64,000 bases of DNA from Seonamhaeicola sediminis (GTDB lineage Bacteria > Bacteroidota > Bacteroidia > Flavobacteriales > Flavobacteriaceae). A program made the position numbers and the translations under genes. Under the pieces are notes generated by a model, which made no database searches, was not told where the DNA came from, and saw only the letters and a program-made list of their open reading frames with translations. How positions within the stretch are numbered: position 1 is the first letter of the stretch; every line of letters starts with the position of its first letter. Below are positions 16,574 through 25,253 of the stretch, one piece after another. Where the stretch lies: contig NZ_SMZJ02000008.1 in NCBI RefSeq assembly GCF_004358095.2, forward strand, positions 1 to 64,000, given 5' to 3'.

Positions 16574-17993
16574 CTTTAACTAATTTGTTAATCATTCCAG
16601 AAAAAATAAAACTGTGAAAGGGGAGAACGCTATACCAGTATAACCTGCCCCATAACCCTCTAGGTCTAAAGGTTGCAGTTTGTATCAGTTTGTTATCTCT
16701 TATTTTAAATTCTAACCAAGCTTCACCAGGTAAGCGCATTTCTGCATAAAGCAATAATTTTTGTTGGGATTTATTTGCGTAAATAACACGCCAAAAATCA
16801 AGAGCATCTCCAGCATCTAACGCTGTAGGGTTGGTTCTACCACGTCGTAAACCAATACCACCAAACAGTTTATCTAAATAACCTCGTATTCTCCATAAAA
16901 TTGTGCCGTAATACCAACCATTTTTACCACCAATACGCCATATTTTTTCAATGGTTTGGTCTGCGTCTATAATATTACGTTCTTGAACATCTTCAAAACA
17001 ACCAAATTTTGGTACGTTAACATATTTATGCAAGTTATTTTTTAGTCTGCCGCTACTAACCATTGAGTCTTTCCAACTGGAAACAATACTATTTTGCTCT
17101 ATTTTTTCAAAAGCTAGCTGCACTGCCTCCTTGTAGGTTATAGGGTTTACTTTAAGTAATTTATTAATGTTGCTAGATTTTCCAATAATTTGAATACCCA
17201 TACTATCTACCAACGAGGTCGCTAATTTGTATGAGGTTGATGTTACAAAGTACAACCAATACGATGACAGTTTTGGGGTCATTAAAGGCACTGTAAAAAT
17301 GTAACGTTTTAAGCTTCTAACTTCCGCAAATTGAAGTAGCATTTCTTTGTATGTTAAAATTTCCGGACCAAAAACATCAAATGATTTATTGTACACGGAT
17401 TCATTTCCTGCGGCGTGATACAAAAATGCTAAAACATCTCTTACAGCCAATGGTTGCGTTTTAGTGTTTAACCACTTTGGAGCAATCATAAAGGGTAGTT
17501 TTTCAACTAAATCTCTGATGATTTCAAAAGAAGAACTTCCAGAACCTACAATGATTCCAGCTTTAAAAATAGTTAATGCATAAGTATCGGATTTTAAATG
17601 CTCCTCAACATTTTTTCTGGAGCGTAAGTGTTTAGATAAAACATCTTCATTGGTAATCCCACTCAAATATATAACTTGTTCAACATCTGTAGTTTCAACG
17701 TAATTTTTAAAGTTAATAGCACAACGTTCTTCAAGAGATTCAAAGTCTTTTGAAGAATTAGACATGGAATGAATTAGATAATAAGCAACATCAATTTTTT
17801 TTGGAATGTTTACAAGCGTTTCTGGCTTTAAAAAATCGGCTTCAATTACGTAAATATTGTCCTCATCAGCATAACTTTTATCTGCTCTTAATCTATCTCT
17901 AACCACACAAACAATAGTATGCCCTTGATTCAATAATAGAGGAATCAAACGCTTACCAATATAACCTGTTGCTCCTGTTACAAGAATAGTCAT
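16524..17993 (-). CDS. NAD(P)-binding epimerase-like protein with DUF2867 domain
   Basis: A 489-aa protein. The N-terminal Rossmann domain starts [18 protein letters not shown] and continues as an atypical extended SDR (NmrA-like) to about 300. The C-terminal part (about 320-485), with [22 protein letters not shown] and GDALDFWRV, is DUF2867, related to SRPBCC folds. Such two-domain proteins are frequent in light-response gene clusters; the reaction is not known. It overlaps the flavin reductase-like gene by 4 bp at its start and DUF2256 by 50 bp at its end. Confidence 0.88.
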   Translation of the reverse strand: MTILVTGATGYIGKRLIPLLLNQGHTIVCVVRDRLRADKSYADEDNIYVIEADFLKPETLVNIPKKIDVAYYLIHSMSNSSKDFESLEERCAINFKNYVETTDVEQVIYLSGITNEDVLSKHLRSRKNVEEHLKSDTYALTIFKAGIIVGSGSSSFEIIRDLVEKLPFMIAPKWLNTKTQPLAVRDVLAFLYHAAGNESVYNKSFDVFGPEILTYKEMLLQFAEVRSLKRYIFTVPLMTPKLSSYWLYFVTSTSYKLATSLVDSMGIQIIGKSSNINKLLKVNPITYKEAVQLAFEKIEQNSIVSSWKDSMVSSGRLKNNLHKYVNVPKFGCFEDVQERNIIDADQTIEKIWRIGGKNGWYYGTILWRIRGYLDKLFGGIGLRRGRTNPTALDAGDALDFWRVIYANKSQQKLLLYAEMRLPGEAWLEFKIRDNKLIQTATFRPRGLWGRLYWYSVLPFHSFIFSGMINKLVKVESQKAALTTENLPNL

Positions 17994-18622
17994 GAGTTCA
18001 TTATTAATGTTTTTGGTCTTTGATAGCCATAGCGTACTTTTTCTTTAGGAATTACATAGCCATCTAATCCGTTAATAGCAGCTACTTCAGCTTTTGAAAG
18101 GTTTATAAATCCGTCTTCTTCAATTAAACCACTATTTACATATAGGCCTTTAACTTTTCCAATAACTAAAATGGTATTGTTTGCTTTTATGGGATACTCT
18201 TCAATATATTGCATGGCGAGTTGAATAGGGGCTCCTTTAACAAAAGGTGCTATACATTTAGGTTTGTATTCTGCCTCTAAATTGGTAACATCAAATTCTG
18301 AAATATCAGCATCATACTTTGCTGAGGTATGATGAGCCTCGCTAGTAATGTTTTTATGTATATGGTTTATGGTATATTGGCCTGTTACCTTTAAATTTTC
18401 ATAAGTGTTTCTTAACACAGTTGTTGGTCTCAAAAAAAAGCCCAACATGGCGGGACTAGACCCAATATGTGTTACAGAACTGAATACGGCTACATTCTCA
18501 TTACCGTCTTCAGAAATGGAGCCGATTAAGTTGGCAGATTTATAACCAGAACAACTATTAATCAAATTGATTTTATAAATATGATTTAAGTTTTGTATGT
18601 CGCTTTCGCTGAAATACCGCAT
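17990..18622 (-). CDS. Flavin reductase-like FMN-binding protein
   Basis: A 210-aa protein with the split-barrel flavin-binding fold: NLIGSISEDGNENVAVFSSV (core strand), SSPAMLGFFLRP (FMN phosphate site), and TVLRNTYENLKVTGQYTINH. Proteins of this family bind FMN and reduce it with NAD(P)H or use it as cofactor. In this operon it may supply or store reduced flavin for the photolyase homologues (inference). It lies 1 bp after the ABC1 gene and overlaps the epimerase gene by 4 bp. Confidence 0.88.
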   Translation of the reverse strand: MRYFSESDIQNLNHIYKINLINSCSGYKSANLIGSISEDGNENVAVFSSVTHIGSSPAMLGFFLRPTTVLRNTYENLKVTGQYTINHIHKNITSEAHHTSAKYDADISEFDVTNLEAEYKPKCIAPFVKGAPIQLAMQYIEEYPIKANNTILVIGKVKGLYVNSGLIEEDGFINLSKAEVAAINGLDGYVIPKEKVRYGYQRPKTLIMNS

Positions 18623-18623
18623 G

Positions 18624-19937
18624 TTATGATAATCTTAGATAATTATTTATTTTGATGTTTTCGGCCTTCAAATCGAACATTAAATTATAAAGTCCAAAGA
18701 AGGTACGATTGATGTATATGAAGTGTTTAGAACCACGATTACCATTCATTTTCTTTAAATCTGTACTTTTTGAGTAACGCTCTCCTAATTCTGTAATTTT
18801 TCCAAAAAATGTAGCATCCGAAAAATCAAAGATTTCATTATGAAATGGTTGTGTAAACAGACTTAGCATCTCATGGAACATTTCTGTGAAAAATTCCAAT
18901 TCTTCGTTGCTATCATCATCTTTCAAGATTTCTAGCTCATATAATTTTGTAACAAATTTTTCCTGATTATTTATATTTTCTGGCAAAGCAAGCTCAAAAT
19001 AGGGTGTATAGAATTCCTTTGGAATGGCTTTCATACACCCAAAATCTAAAGCTATTAATTCTCCTTTTTGAGAAATCAGGAAGTTTCCAGGATGTGGATC
19101 AGCATGTACCTTTTTTAAATTGTGTATTTGAAACATGTAAAAATCCCAAAGGGCTTGACCTAATTTGTTTGCTTTCTCTTGGTCGGTATTATGAGCCGTG
19201 AATTCAGAAAGATGTTCACCTTCCATGTAATCCATAGTAATGATACGTTCAGAAGAAAATTGTTCATAATACTTCGGAAACTTTAAGTTAGAAATATGCG
19301 CACAAGCTTTTGATATTTCCTTGCTTTGTTCTACCTCCAAAATATAATTAGTTTCCTCAACCAACTTATTTTCTACTTCCTTAAAATATTTATCTGAATC
19401 TTTTCCTTTAATATTAAACATGCTCATAGCCACGGGTTTAACCATGGCTAAATCTGAAGCGATACTTTCTGCAACTCCTGGGTATTGGATTTTCACAGCA
19501 AGTTTTTTCCCATCTTTAAATGCTATATGCACCTGACCGATGCTAGCGGCATTTACAGAAGTTGCATTGAAAGTATCAAATAAATCATTTGGATGTTTTC
19601 CAAAATATTTATTAAATGTTTTAATTACCAAAGGTGGTGATAGAGGTGGCACTGAAAATTGCGCTAAAGAGAATTTCTCTACATAAGCTCTGGGTAAAAT
19701 GCTTTTTTCCATACTAAGCATTTGGGCCACTTTTAGAGCACTACCCTTGAGTTGTTTTAAACCGTCATAAATGTCTTCTGCATTATTTTTATTAAGGCGT
19801 TCTTTGGCTTCAGCTTCTGTTTTTACAATCTTATCACCATAATATTTTATATAATTCACGCCAACTTTGGCACCAGTAGTAACTAGCTTTGTAGCACGTT
19901 GAATTTTTGATGTAGGTATGTTATCAATGGTTTTCAT
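18624..19937 (-). CDS. ABC1/AarF (UbiB-type) atypical kinase-like protein
   Basis: A 437-aa member of the ABC1 (AarF/UbiB) family. Motifs are GLKQLKGSALKVAQMLS (the KxGQ-like N-terminal signature), ASIGQVHIAFKDGKKLAVKIQYPG (Ala-rich nucleotide loop and Lys), HADPHPGNFLI (catalytic loop) and LDFGCMK (metal-binding DFG). These proteins have weak ATPase activity and support isoprenoid-lipid metabolism; no ubiquinone genes are nearby. Its company of a TetR-type gene (3 bp upstream) and photolyase genes suggests a role in membrane or quinone protection under light, which is inference. Confidence 0.9.
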   Translation of the reverse strand: MKTIDNIPTSKIQRATKLVTTGAKVGVNYIKYYGDKIVKTEAEAKERLNKNNAEDIYDGLKQLKGSALKVAQMLSMEKSILPRAYVEKFSLAQFSVPPLSPPLVIKTFNKYFGKHPNDLFDTFNATSVNAASIGQVHIAFKDGKKLAVKIQYPGVAESIASDLAMVKPVAMSMFNIKGKDSDKYFKEVENKLVEETNYILEVEQSKEISKACAHISNLKFPKYYEQFSSERIITMDYMEGEHLSEFTAHNTDQEKANKLGQALWDFYMFQIHNLKKVHADPHPGNFLISQKGELIALDFGCMKAIPKEFYTPYFELALPENINNQEKFVTKLYELEILKDDDSNEELEFFTEMFHEMLSLFTQPFHNEIFDFSDATFFGKITELGERYSKSTDLKKMNGNRGSKHFIYINRTFFGLYNLMFDLKAENIKINNYLRLS

Positions 19938-19940
19938 AAG

Positions 19941-20597
19941 CTAGTTCATGCTAAATCTTTCTTTGAAAAGAAATTTTCCTAAATCTATCACACTCTTTAC
20001 AGGTGCTATGTCTAACACGTCAAATGTGGTGTTTACAGATTTTTCAATGAAAATATCTGTCTTTTCAAATGAAGCCGAGGTATCATCTAACCAAAACTTT
20101 ATAGTCATTAACAACTGTAACCAAGCTGATTCTTTAAGAGCTCTCTCTTGTAATTTCTCTATCTGCTCTTGTTTTATATCTAGCATTTGTATTTCTAATT
20201 GCCCCACGTATCTTGTAAAATGCCATTTTAATTCTGAAAGCACTTGTAGTCCCTTAAGATCATTTTTGTACTTATTAAGCACGTGTTTTACATAACTTCT
20301 ATTTGCTGTAAGATTCTCAAAGAACGTATAGTAAAAGCTTAATAATTTATTGCGAGCATCAAAAATTGCATAATCTTCGTTCTTATTGAGCACTTTTACT
20401 GAGTTTGTAAAAAATGCTTCAAAAATGCCTTTTTCAATGGCTTGGAATGATGCAAAAGATTTGTAGAATTCAGCTTCCTCAAAATTATTAGTTTTGGCAA
20501 AAGCAAATACTGTTTTAGGGTTTTCACCATATTCCAATACATAATCCATGTACCAGGAAATGATATCGTTTTTTGAAATGGATTTTTTCTTTGCCAT
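19941..20597 (-). CDS. TetR-like transcriptional regulator, first gene of operon 2
   Basis: A 218-aa protein. Residues 1-60 (KKSISKNDIISWYMDYVLEYG, then NPKTVFAFAKTNNFEEAEFY) resemble a TetR helix-turn-helix, although the usual TTxxIA opening is weak; the rest is all-helical like a TetR ligand domain. It starts 18 bp after the -7 element of the shared operator at 20615-20657, so it may control its own operon and operon 1 through that palindrome. No MerR/LitR-type light regulator is in the window. Regulator role is likely, the target is inference. Confidence 0.75.
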   Translation of the reverse strand: MAKKKSISKNDIISWYMDYVLEYGENPKTVFAFAKTNNFEEAEFYKSFASFQAIEKGIFEAFFTNSVKVLNKNEDYAIFDARNKLLSFYYTFFENLTANRSYVKHVLNKYKNDLKGLQVLSELKWHFTRYVGQLEIQMLDIKQEQIEKLQERALKESAWLQLLMTIKFWLDDTSASFEKTDIFIEKSVNTTFDVLDIAPVKSVIDLGKFLFKERFSMN

Positions 20598-20614
20598 AAT
20601 TTGGATATTTATGG

Positions 20615-20657
20615 TAAAGATACAAAATGTTTAATTAATTTTAAAAAAAGTTAAACA
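20615..20657 (-). promoter_or_regulatory. Operator/promoter of photolyase operon 2
   Basis: On the minus strand, TGTTTAACTTT and TTAATTAAACA arms (20628-20657, 30 bp in total) are followed five bases later by the -7-like TATCTTTA (20615-20622). Length, spacing and most bases equal the element at 12080-12122. The near-identity of about 43 bp in two non-coding places 8.5 kb apart strongly suggests one regulator for both operons. Confidence 0.75.
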
Positions 20658-20696
20658 AAATAAAATATATGACTATAGAAGTTTTCTATTGTAAGT

Positions 20697-21353
20697 TTAG
20701 CAGCATTTGTCATCCTTTACTAATTTGCAACTAGATACCGCAGTAATGGCCCCTAAAATAGGCGCTGTTATATAGAGCCATAAGTATTGAAAATTCCCTG
20801 TGAATAAGGCAGGGGCAATAGATCTCACTGGGTTCATGGAAGCTTTGGTCATAGGGCCAGCAAACATGGCTTCCATAAGAATGACTCCACCAACAGCAAT
20901 GGCAGCCATTGTACCAATTTCTTTACTTCCTGTAGATACATTAATAATCACAACCATTAAAAAGAACGTTAGAAGAAATTCTAAAATGGCAGCTTTATGA
21001 GCAGGAAAGCCTTCGGCAGGTGTTGTCTCACCTAAAAACTGACTTTCTGGAAATAGAAACCATAACAAAAAAACAGCTAAAATAGCTCCAAAAGTTTGAG
21101 CAATTATGTAAAGCGGTACTTTGTTCCAAGGAAATTTTTTCGCAAAGGCAAATCCTATGGTTACTGCAGGGTTAAAATGTGCTCCAGATATTTCACCAAA
21201 TGCATAAATCATGGCCATTACAATCAACCCCCAAGTAGCAGCTATTCCAACGTGTGAAATAGCACCCCCTGATACTTCATTGATAGTCATGGCGCCACAA
21301 CCACAGAATATCATGGCAAAGGTTCCTATGGTTTCTGAAATGTATTGTTTCAT
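20697..21353 (-). CDS. Aquaporin-family channel (MIP)
   Basis: A 218-aa membrane protein with six hydrophobic segments. The first pore motif GAHFNPAVTIG is standard; the second reads KASMNPVRSIAPAL, so NPA is NPV. This change is seen in some aquaglyceroporin- and Nip-like channels and can alter selectivity. The protein ends KDDKCC. It is transcribed on its own just upstream (in the sense of strand) of photolyase operon 2, 40 bp from the shared operator, with no terminator visible between. Water or small neutral solute transport is likely. Confidence 0.9.
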   Translation of the reverse strand: MKQYISETIGTFAMIFCGCGAMTINEVSGGAISHVGIAATWGLIVMAMIYAFGEISGAHFNPAVTIGFAFAKKFPWNKVPLYIIAQTFGAILAVFLLWFLFPESQFLGETTPAEGFPAHKAAILEFLLTFFLMVVIINVSTGSKEIGTMAAIAVGGVILMEAMFAGPMTKASMNPVRSIAPALFTGNFQYLWLYITAPILGAITAVSSCKLVKDDKCC

Positions 21354-21554
21354 TTTTACTATTTGTTTTTGGGGTCTGATGATATGCCCTTATTCTCTAA
21401 ATATGTTTTTTTCTTTAGCATTTCATATAAATCTTTTTTACTAAAGAATTGAAAAATAGCCCATGCAAATATAAAGGCTTATTTAAGGTTTTATTAACAG
21501 TAAGCAGTTATTTAATCGTTAATTTTAACAGATGTAAATTTAAAACAATCAAAA

Positions 21555-22406
21555 ATGAAAAAGTTATTATTACTATTTATGGCATTTGCTACAACTAACA
21601 TGGTAAGTGCACAAGTTGAAACCCCAGCACCAAGTCCGTCTGCCAAATTAGAACAAAAGGTAGGGTTAACAGATATAACTATTGAGTATTCTCGCCCAGG
21701 CGTAAAGGGTAGGACTATATTTGGCGAATTAGAGCCTTGGGGAACTATTTGGAGAACAGGAGCTAATAAAAATACCACTATTACTTTTAGCGATGATGTT
21801 ACTTTTGCAGGAACTGACGTTAAAGCTGGAACTTATGCTATCTATACAAGGTTGAATTCTGCTACCGATTGGGATGTTATGCTTTATTCTGACACCAATA
21901 ATTGGGGCACGCCTCAAAACTGGGATGACAGTAAAGTAGTTGCATCTGCTAAGGTTGAAGTAGAAGAAATTCCTTTTAATGTGGAAACCTTTGCTATTGA
22001 CATTAATAATATAAAAAATGACAGTGCCATTTTAGAATTGATTTGGGAAAAATCGTATGCTGCTGTTCCTTTTTCTGTACCGACAGATACCAAAGTTTCT
22101 GAAAGTATTAAAGCGGTTATGGGAGGACCCAGCGCGCAGGATTATTTTGCCTCTGCTAGCTATTATTACGAGGAAGGGAAAGATATTGAAAAAGCTGTAA
22201 AATGGATTGACAAAGCAGTTGAAATGACCAGTAAAAAACCTCGCTTTTGGTTCATACATCAACAGGCTTTAATTCATGCTAAAGCAGGAAATAAAAAAGG
22301 TGCTATTGAAGCCGCTAAAGCCTCTTTAGAGCTTGCCAAGAAGCAAAATTATGCTCCTTATATCAAAAAAAATGAAGATGTACTGAAGGAATGGGGAGCT
22401 TTATAA
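21555..22406 (+). CDS. DUF2911 protein with C-terminal TPR-like helices
   Basis: A 283-aa exported protein. A signal peptide (MKKLLLLFMAFATTNMVSAQ) precedes DUF2911 (about 30-170), recognised by IEYSRPGVKGRTIFGELEPWG, WRTGANKNTTITFSDDV and LKAGTYAIYT-like segments. A helical tail (about 195-280) resembles one or two TPR units (YYYEEGKDIEKAVKWIDKAV). The family is widespread in Bacteroidota; function unknown. It is a single-gene unit ended by the terminator at 22438-22469. Confidence 0.88.
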   Translation: MKKLLLLFMAFATTNMVSAQVETPAPSPSAKLEQKVGLTDITIEYSRPGVKGRTIFGELEPWGTIWRTGANKNTTITFSDDVTFAGTDVKAGTYAIYTRLNSATDWDVMLYSDTNNWGTPQNWDDSKVVASAKVEVEEIPFNVETFAIDINNIKNDSAILELIWEKSYAAVPFSVPTDTKVSESIKAVMGGPSAQDYFASASYYYEEGKDIEKAVKWIDKAVEMTSKKPRFWFIHQQALIHAKAGNKKGAIEAAKASLELAKKQNYAPYIKKNEDVLKEWGAL

Positions 22407-22437
22407 AACATTAAAAATACTAGATTAAAGTATTAAG

Positions 22438-22469
22438 AAAAGCGTAACCATAGTTGCGCTTTTTTTAGT
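22438..22469 (+). terminator. Intrinsic terminator after the DUF2911 gene
   Basis: AAAAGCGTAAC (22438-22448) pairs with GTTGCGCTTTT (22453-22463) with one mismatch and a four-base loop, followed by T. It lies between two converging genes, so it may serve both. Confidence 0.7.
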
Positions 22470-23457
22470 ATTCTAAGTCAATCTCATTTCTAACTTTATC
22501 TAATAACTTTATAAGATTTCTACTAAACTCAAAAGTCATAATATCACTTTCGGTTTTCCCATCTCGTAATAATTGATTAAAGTGTATAACTTCGTAGTTA
22601 TAGCCAATAGTGTTGTATCCAAAATCAATGGTTTCTTCCTTACCATCAGCTATAATCGTTACTGTTGATGGTTGATGAAACATGGTATTAATTTTAATTA
22701 TACCATTTTTACAATGAAAAGTTGCCTGAGTAGGTGTGTCCTCAATTAATGAACTTTTTAGAGACGCCATTATGTTATTTTGATAATGAAATTTTATTTG
22801 GCAAGTGGAGTCGGCTCCGTTTCCGAAAAAAGTGGCATCTGCTTCAATTTTATCTGGGATTCCCAAAGTAGATAAGGCTACAAAAATAGGGTAGATGCCA
22901 ATATCTAACAAGCTGCCCCCTCCAAGGTTTTTGTTAAAGAGTCTAGCGTTATTGTCAAAAGCTCTATAAAAACCAAAGTCAGCCTCAATGTTAAGCAACT
23001 TCCCATAAGTTTCGTTTTTTACCAAATCTAGAACGTGTTGATAATGCGGTAAAAAATAGGTCCAAAGTGCTTCCATTAACAACACATTCTTTTCTCTAGC
23101 CTTTAAAATCATTTCATTGACTTCTTCACTATTCATAGCAAAAGGCTTTTCACACAAAACAGCAATGCCATGTTCTAAAAAAAGTAAGGTGTTTTCTTTA
23201 TGAAGTGCATGCGGTGTAGCAATATAAACGGCGTCAATATTTTCATCATGAGCTAAGGCCTCATAACTAGAATATGCTCTGGTTGCGTTGTATTGTGAAG
23301 CAAATACATTAGCTTTTTCCTGAGTTCTTGAAGCTACTGCGAGCAGGTTTGCTCCTTCAATAGTTAATAAATCCTTGGCAAATTTATGAGCAATGCTTCC
23401 AAGCCCTATAATACCCCAGTTAATGGTTTTATGCTGTGATTGTTTTTGTGTTTCCAT
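22465..23457 (-). CDS. Gfo/Idh/MocA family oxidoreductase
   Basis: A 330-aa NAD(P)-dependent sugar or inositol dehydrogenase-like enzyme. The Rossmann motif INWGIIGLGSIAHKFAKDL (14-32), the cofactor EKP motif VLCEKPFAMN, and GGGSLLDIGIYP in the C-terminal domain are present. It overlaps the symporter gene by 29 bp and forms the end of a run with the PIG-L hydrolase and the sodium symporter, suggesting the use of an acetylated or amino sugar. The specific substrate is not evident. Confidence 0.9.
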   Translation of the reverse strand: METQKQSQHKTINWGIIGLGSIAHKFAKDLLTIEGANLLAVASRTQEKANVFASQYNATRAYSSYEALAHDENIDAVYIATPHALHKENTLLFLEHGIAVLCEKPFAMNSEEVNEMILKAREKNVLLMEALWTYFLPHYQHVLDLVKNETYGKLLNIEADFGFYRAFDNNARLFNKNLGGGSLLDIGIYPIFVALSTLGIPDKIEADATFFGNGADSTCQIKFHYQNNIMASLKSSLIEDTPTQATFHCKNGIIKINTMFHQPSTVTIIADGKEETIDFGYNTIGYNYEVIHFNQLLRDGKTESDIMTFEFSRNLIKLLDKVRNEIDLEY

Positions 23458-25138
23458 TTAAAGTTTGGATTATAATGGCTATAATAATAACTATTGCACA
23501 ACCTACAAAATTTAACCAAAGAAATGGTAAATTAATATATTCAAACTCGTTAAGAAAATACAATCCAAAAATAATTACTTGTGTTATGAGTGCACTCACA
23601 AATACGGCATTACTTTTTATAAACTTAAAGAAGAATGCCAGCAAAAAGATGCCTAATACATTACCATAAAAAATAGAGCCAATGATATTAACAAGTTGTA
23701 TTAAATTTTCAAAAAGGTTGGCAATACAAGCTATTCCAATAGCTAAAATACCCCAAGCAAAAGTAAACCACCGTGATATTTTTACTTTTTCTTCTTCTGT
23801 TTTTTCTCCACTATTTCTAATGTATAAATCTATAGTAGAAGTAGAGCCTAACGCGTTGAGCTCACTAGCAGTACTAGACATAGCAGCACTTAATATAACC
23901 GCTAATAATAAACCTATTAATCCTCTGGGTAGATTATTTAAAATAAAGTTGATAAACACATAATCTTTATCATTACTTACAACTTTTTCGTCTAGTTCCT
24001 CGGCTGCTTTTTCAATCAGTAATTTGGCTTCTTCTCTTATGTCATCATTAGCCTCATTAGCCAGAGTAATATATTTTTTAGATGTTTCACTTTTAGTTTC
24101 TAGGTATGAATTGATTATTTTTTGTTTATCATTAAATACTTGTTTTTGCTCTATTTCAAGTGCTTTATAGGCCTCTGCATATTGAGATTTAAGAACTATT
24201 TCCTTTCCGTTTGGATTAAAATTGATGGGTGCTTCATTAAATTGATAAAACACAAAAACCATAACCCCTACCAACAAAATAAAGAACTGCATTGGTACTT
24301 TTAGCAATCCGTTAAATATTAAACCCAATTGCATTTCTTTTACTGATTTACCTGATAAATAACGTTGTACCTGACTTTGGTCAGTTCCGAAATAAGATAA
24401 CATTAAAAACGTACCTCCAATAATACCACTCCAAAACGTATAGCGGTTATTAAGGCTGAAAGAAAAATCTAAAATTTCCATTTTTCCACTAGCACTAGCA
24501 ATATTTAGGGCTTTACTAAAAGTAATATCTTCAGGGAGTTTACTTACAATTAAAAAGAAGGCAACCAACATACCGATAAATATCACCACCATTTGATGTT
24601 TTTGTGTTACGTTTACAGCACGTGTACCACCAGAAACGGTGTAGATTATTACCAAAAGCCCAATGGCAATATTGAGAGTTATCAAATCCCATCCTAAAAC
24701 AACAGATAGAATAATGGCCGGTGCAAAAATGGTAATACCAGCAGCTAAACCCCGCTGAATTAGGAATAAAATTGCTGTTAGTGTTCTGGTTTTTAGATCA
24801 AATCTACTTTCTAAAAACTCATAGGCAGTATATACTTTTAACCGATGATATAAAGGAATAAATACCATACAAATAACTACCATGGCAATGGGTAACCCAA
24901 AATAAAATTGTACAAAACCCATGCCATCATTAAAGGCTTGACCAGGAGTAGAAAGAAAGGTAATAGCACTAGCTTGGGTAGCCATAACAGACAAGCCAAT
25001 CGTCCACCATTTTGATTTATTTCCACCTCTCAAATAATCTTTTACATTTTTACTGCCTCTGGTTTGCCATGTGCCGTATGCAACAATAGCAAATAAAGTA
25101 GCACTTAGTATCGCCCAATCAATCCAGTTTAACTGCAT
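23429..25138 (-). CDS. Sodium:solute symporter (SSS family)
   Basis: A 569-aa transporter with about 13-14 membrane segments. Typical segments are KSKWWTIGLSVMATQASAIT, STPGQAFNDGMGFVQFYFG, and YLSGKSVKEMQLGLIFNG; the sodium-site residues in the SSTASELNALGS stretch are present. A soluble charged insert (about 310-390) lies between membrane segments 8 and 9. Neighbours (37-aa membrane protein 1 bp upstream; Gfo/Idh enzyme overlapping downstream; PIG-L deacetylase) point to a sugar derivative as substrate, not proline. Confidence 0.9.
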   Translation of the reverse strand: MQLNWIDWAILSATLFAIVAYGTWQTRGSKNVKDYLRGGNKSKWWTIGLSVMATQASAITFLSTPGQAFNDGMGFVQFYFGLPIAMVVICMVFIPLYHRLKVYTAYEFLESRFDLKTRTLTAILFLIQRGLAAGITIFAPAIILSVVLGWDLITLNIAIGLLVIIYTVSGGTRAVNVTQKHQMVVIFIGMLVAFFLIVSKLPEDITFSKALNIASASGKMEILDFSFSLNNRYTFWSGIIGGTFLMLSYFGTDQSQVQRYLSGKSVKEMQLGLIFNGLLKVPMQFFILLVGVMVFVFYQFNEAPINFNPNGKEIVLKSQYAEAYKALEIEQKQVFNDKQKIINSYLETKSETSKKYITLANEANDDIREEAKLLIEKAAEELDEKVVSNDKDYVFINFILNNLPRGLIGLLLAVILSAAMSSTASELNALGSTSTIDLYIRNSGEKTEEEKVKISRWFTFAWGILAIGIACIANLFENLIQLVNIIGSIFYGNVLGIFLLAFFFKFIKSNAVFVSALITQVIIFGLYFLNEFEYINLPFLWLNFVGCAIVIIIAIIIQTLNGNTKTITA

Positions 25139-25139
25139 A

Positions 25140-25253
25140 TTAATAAGCTTTCATGATTAAGTAAAACAATATGAAATAAACGGCATTGGCTATTAATACA
25201 ATAGAGTAAAGTTTAAGCCACTTTTGCTTAGGTTGGTTATTATGAGCCATCAT
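25140..25253 (-). CDS. 37-aa membrane microprotein in the PIG-L/symporter operon
   Basis: An open frame reads MMAHNNQPKQKWLKLYSIVL, then IANAVYFILFYLIMKAY. It has one hydrophobic helix (about 15-35) after a basic stretch, so inside-in orientation with the C-terminus out. The first ATG (25253) overlaps the TAA of the PIG-L gene (TAATG), and its stop lies 1 bp before the symporter ATG. Such perfect packing argues that it is translated. It may be an accessory subunit of the symporter, as small proteins are for other SSS or cation symporters; this is inference. Confidence 0.65.
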   Translation of the reverse strand: MMAHNNQPKQKWLKLYSIVLIANAVYFILFYLIMKAY

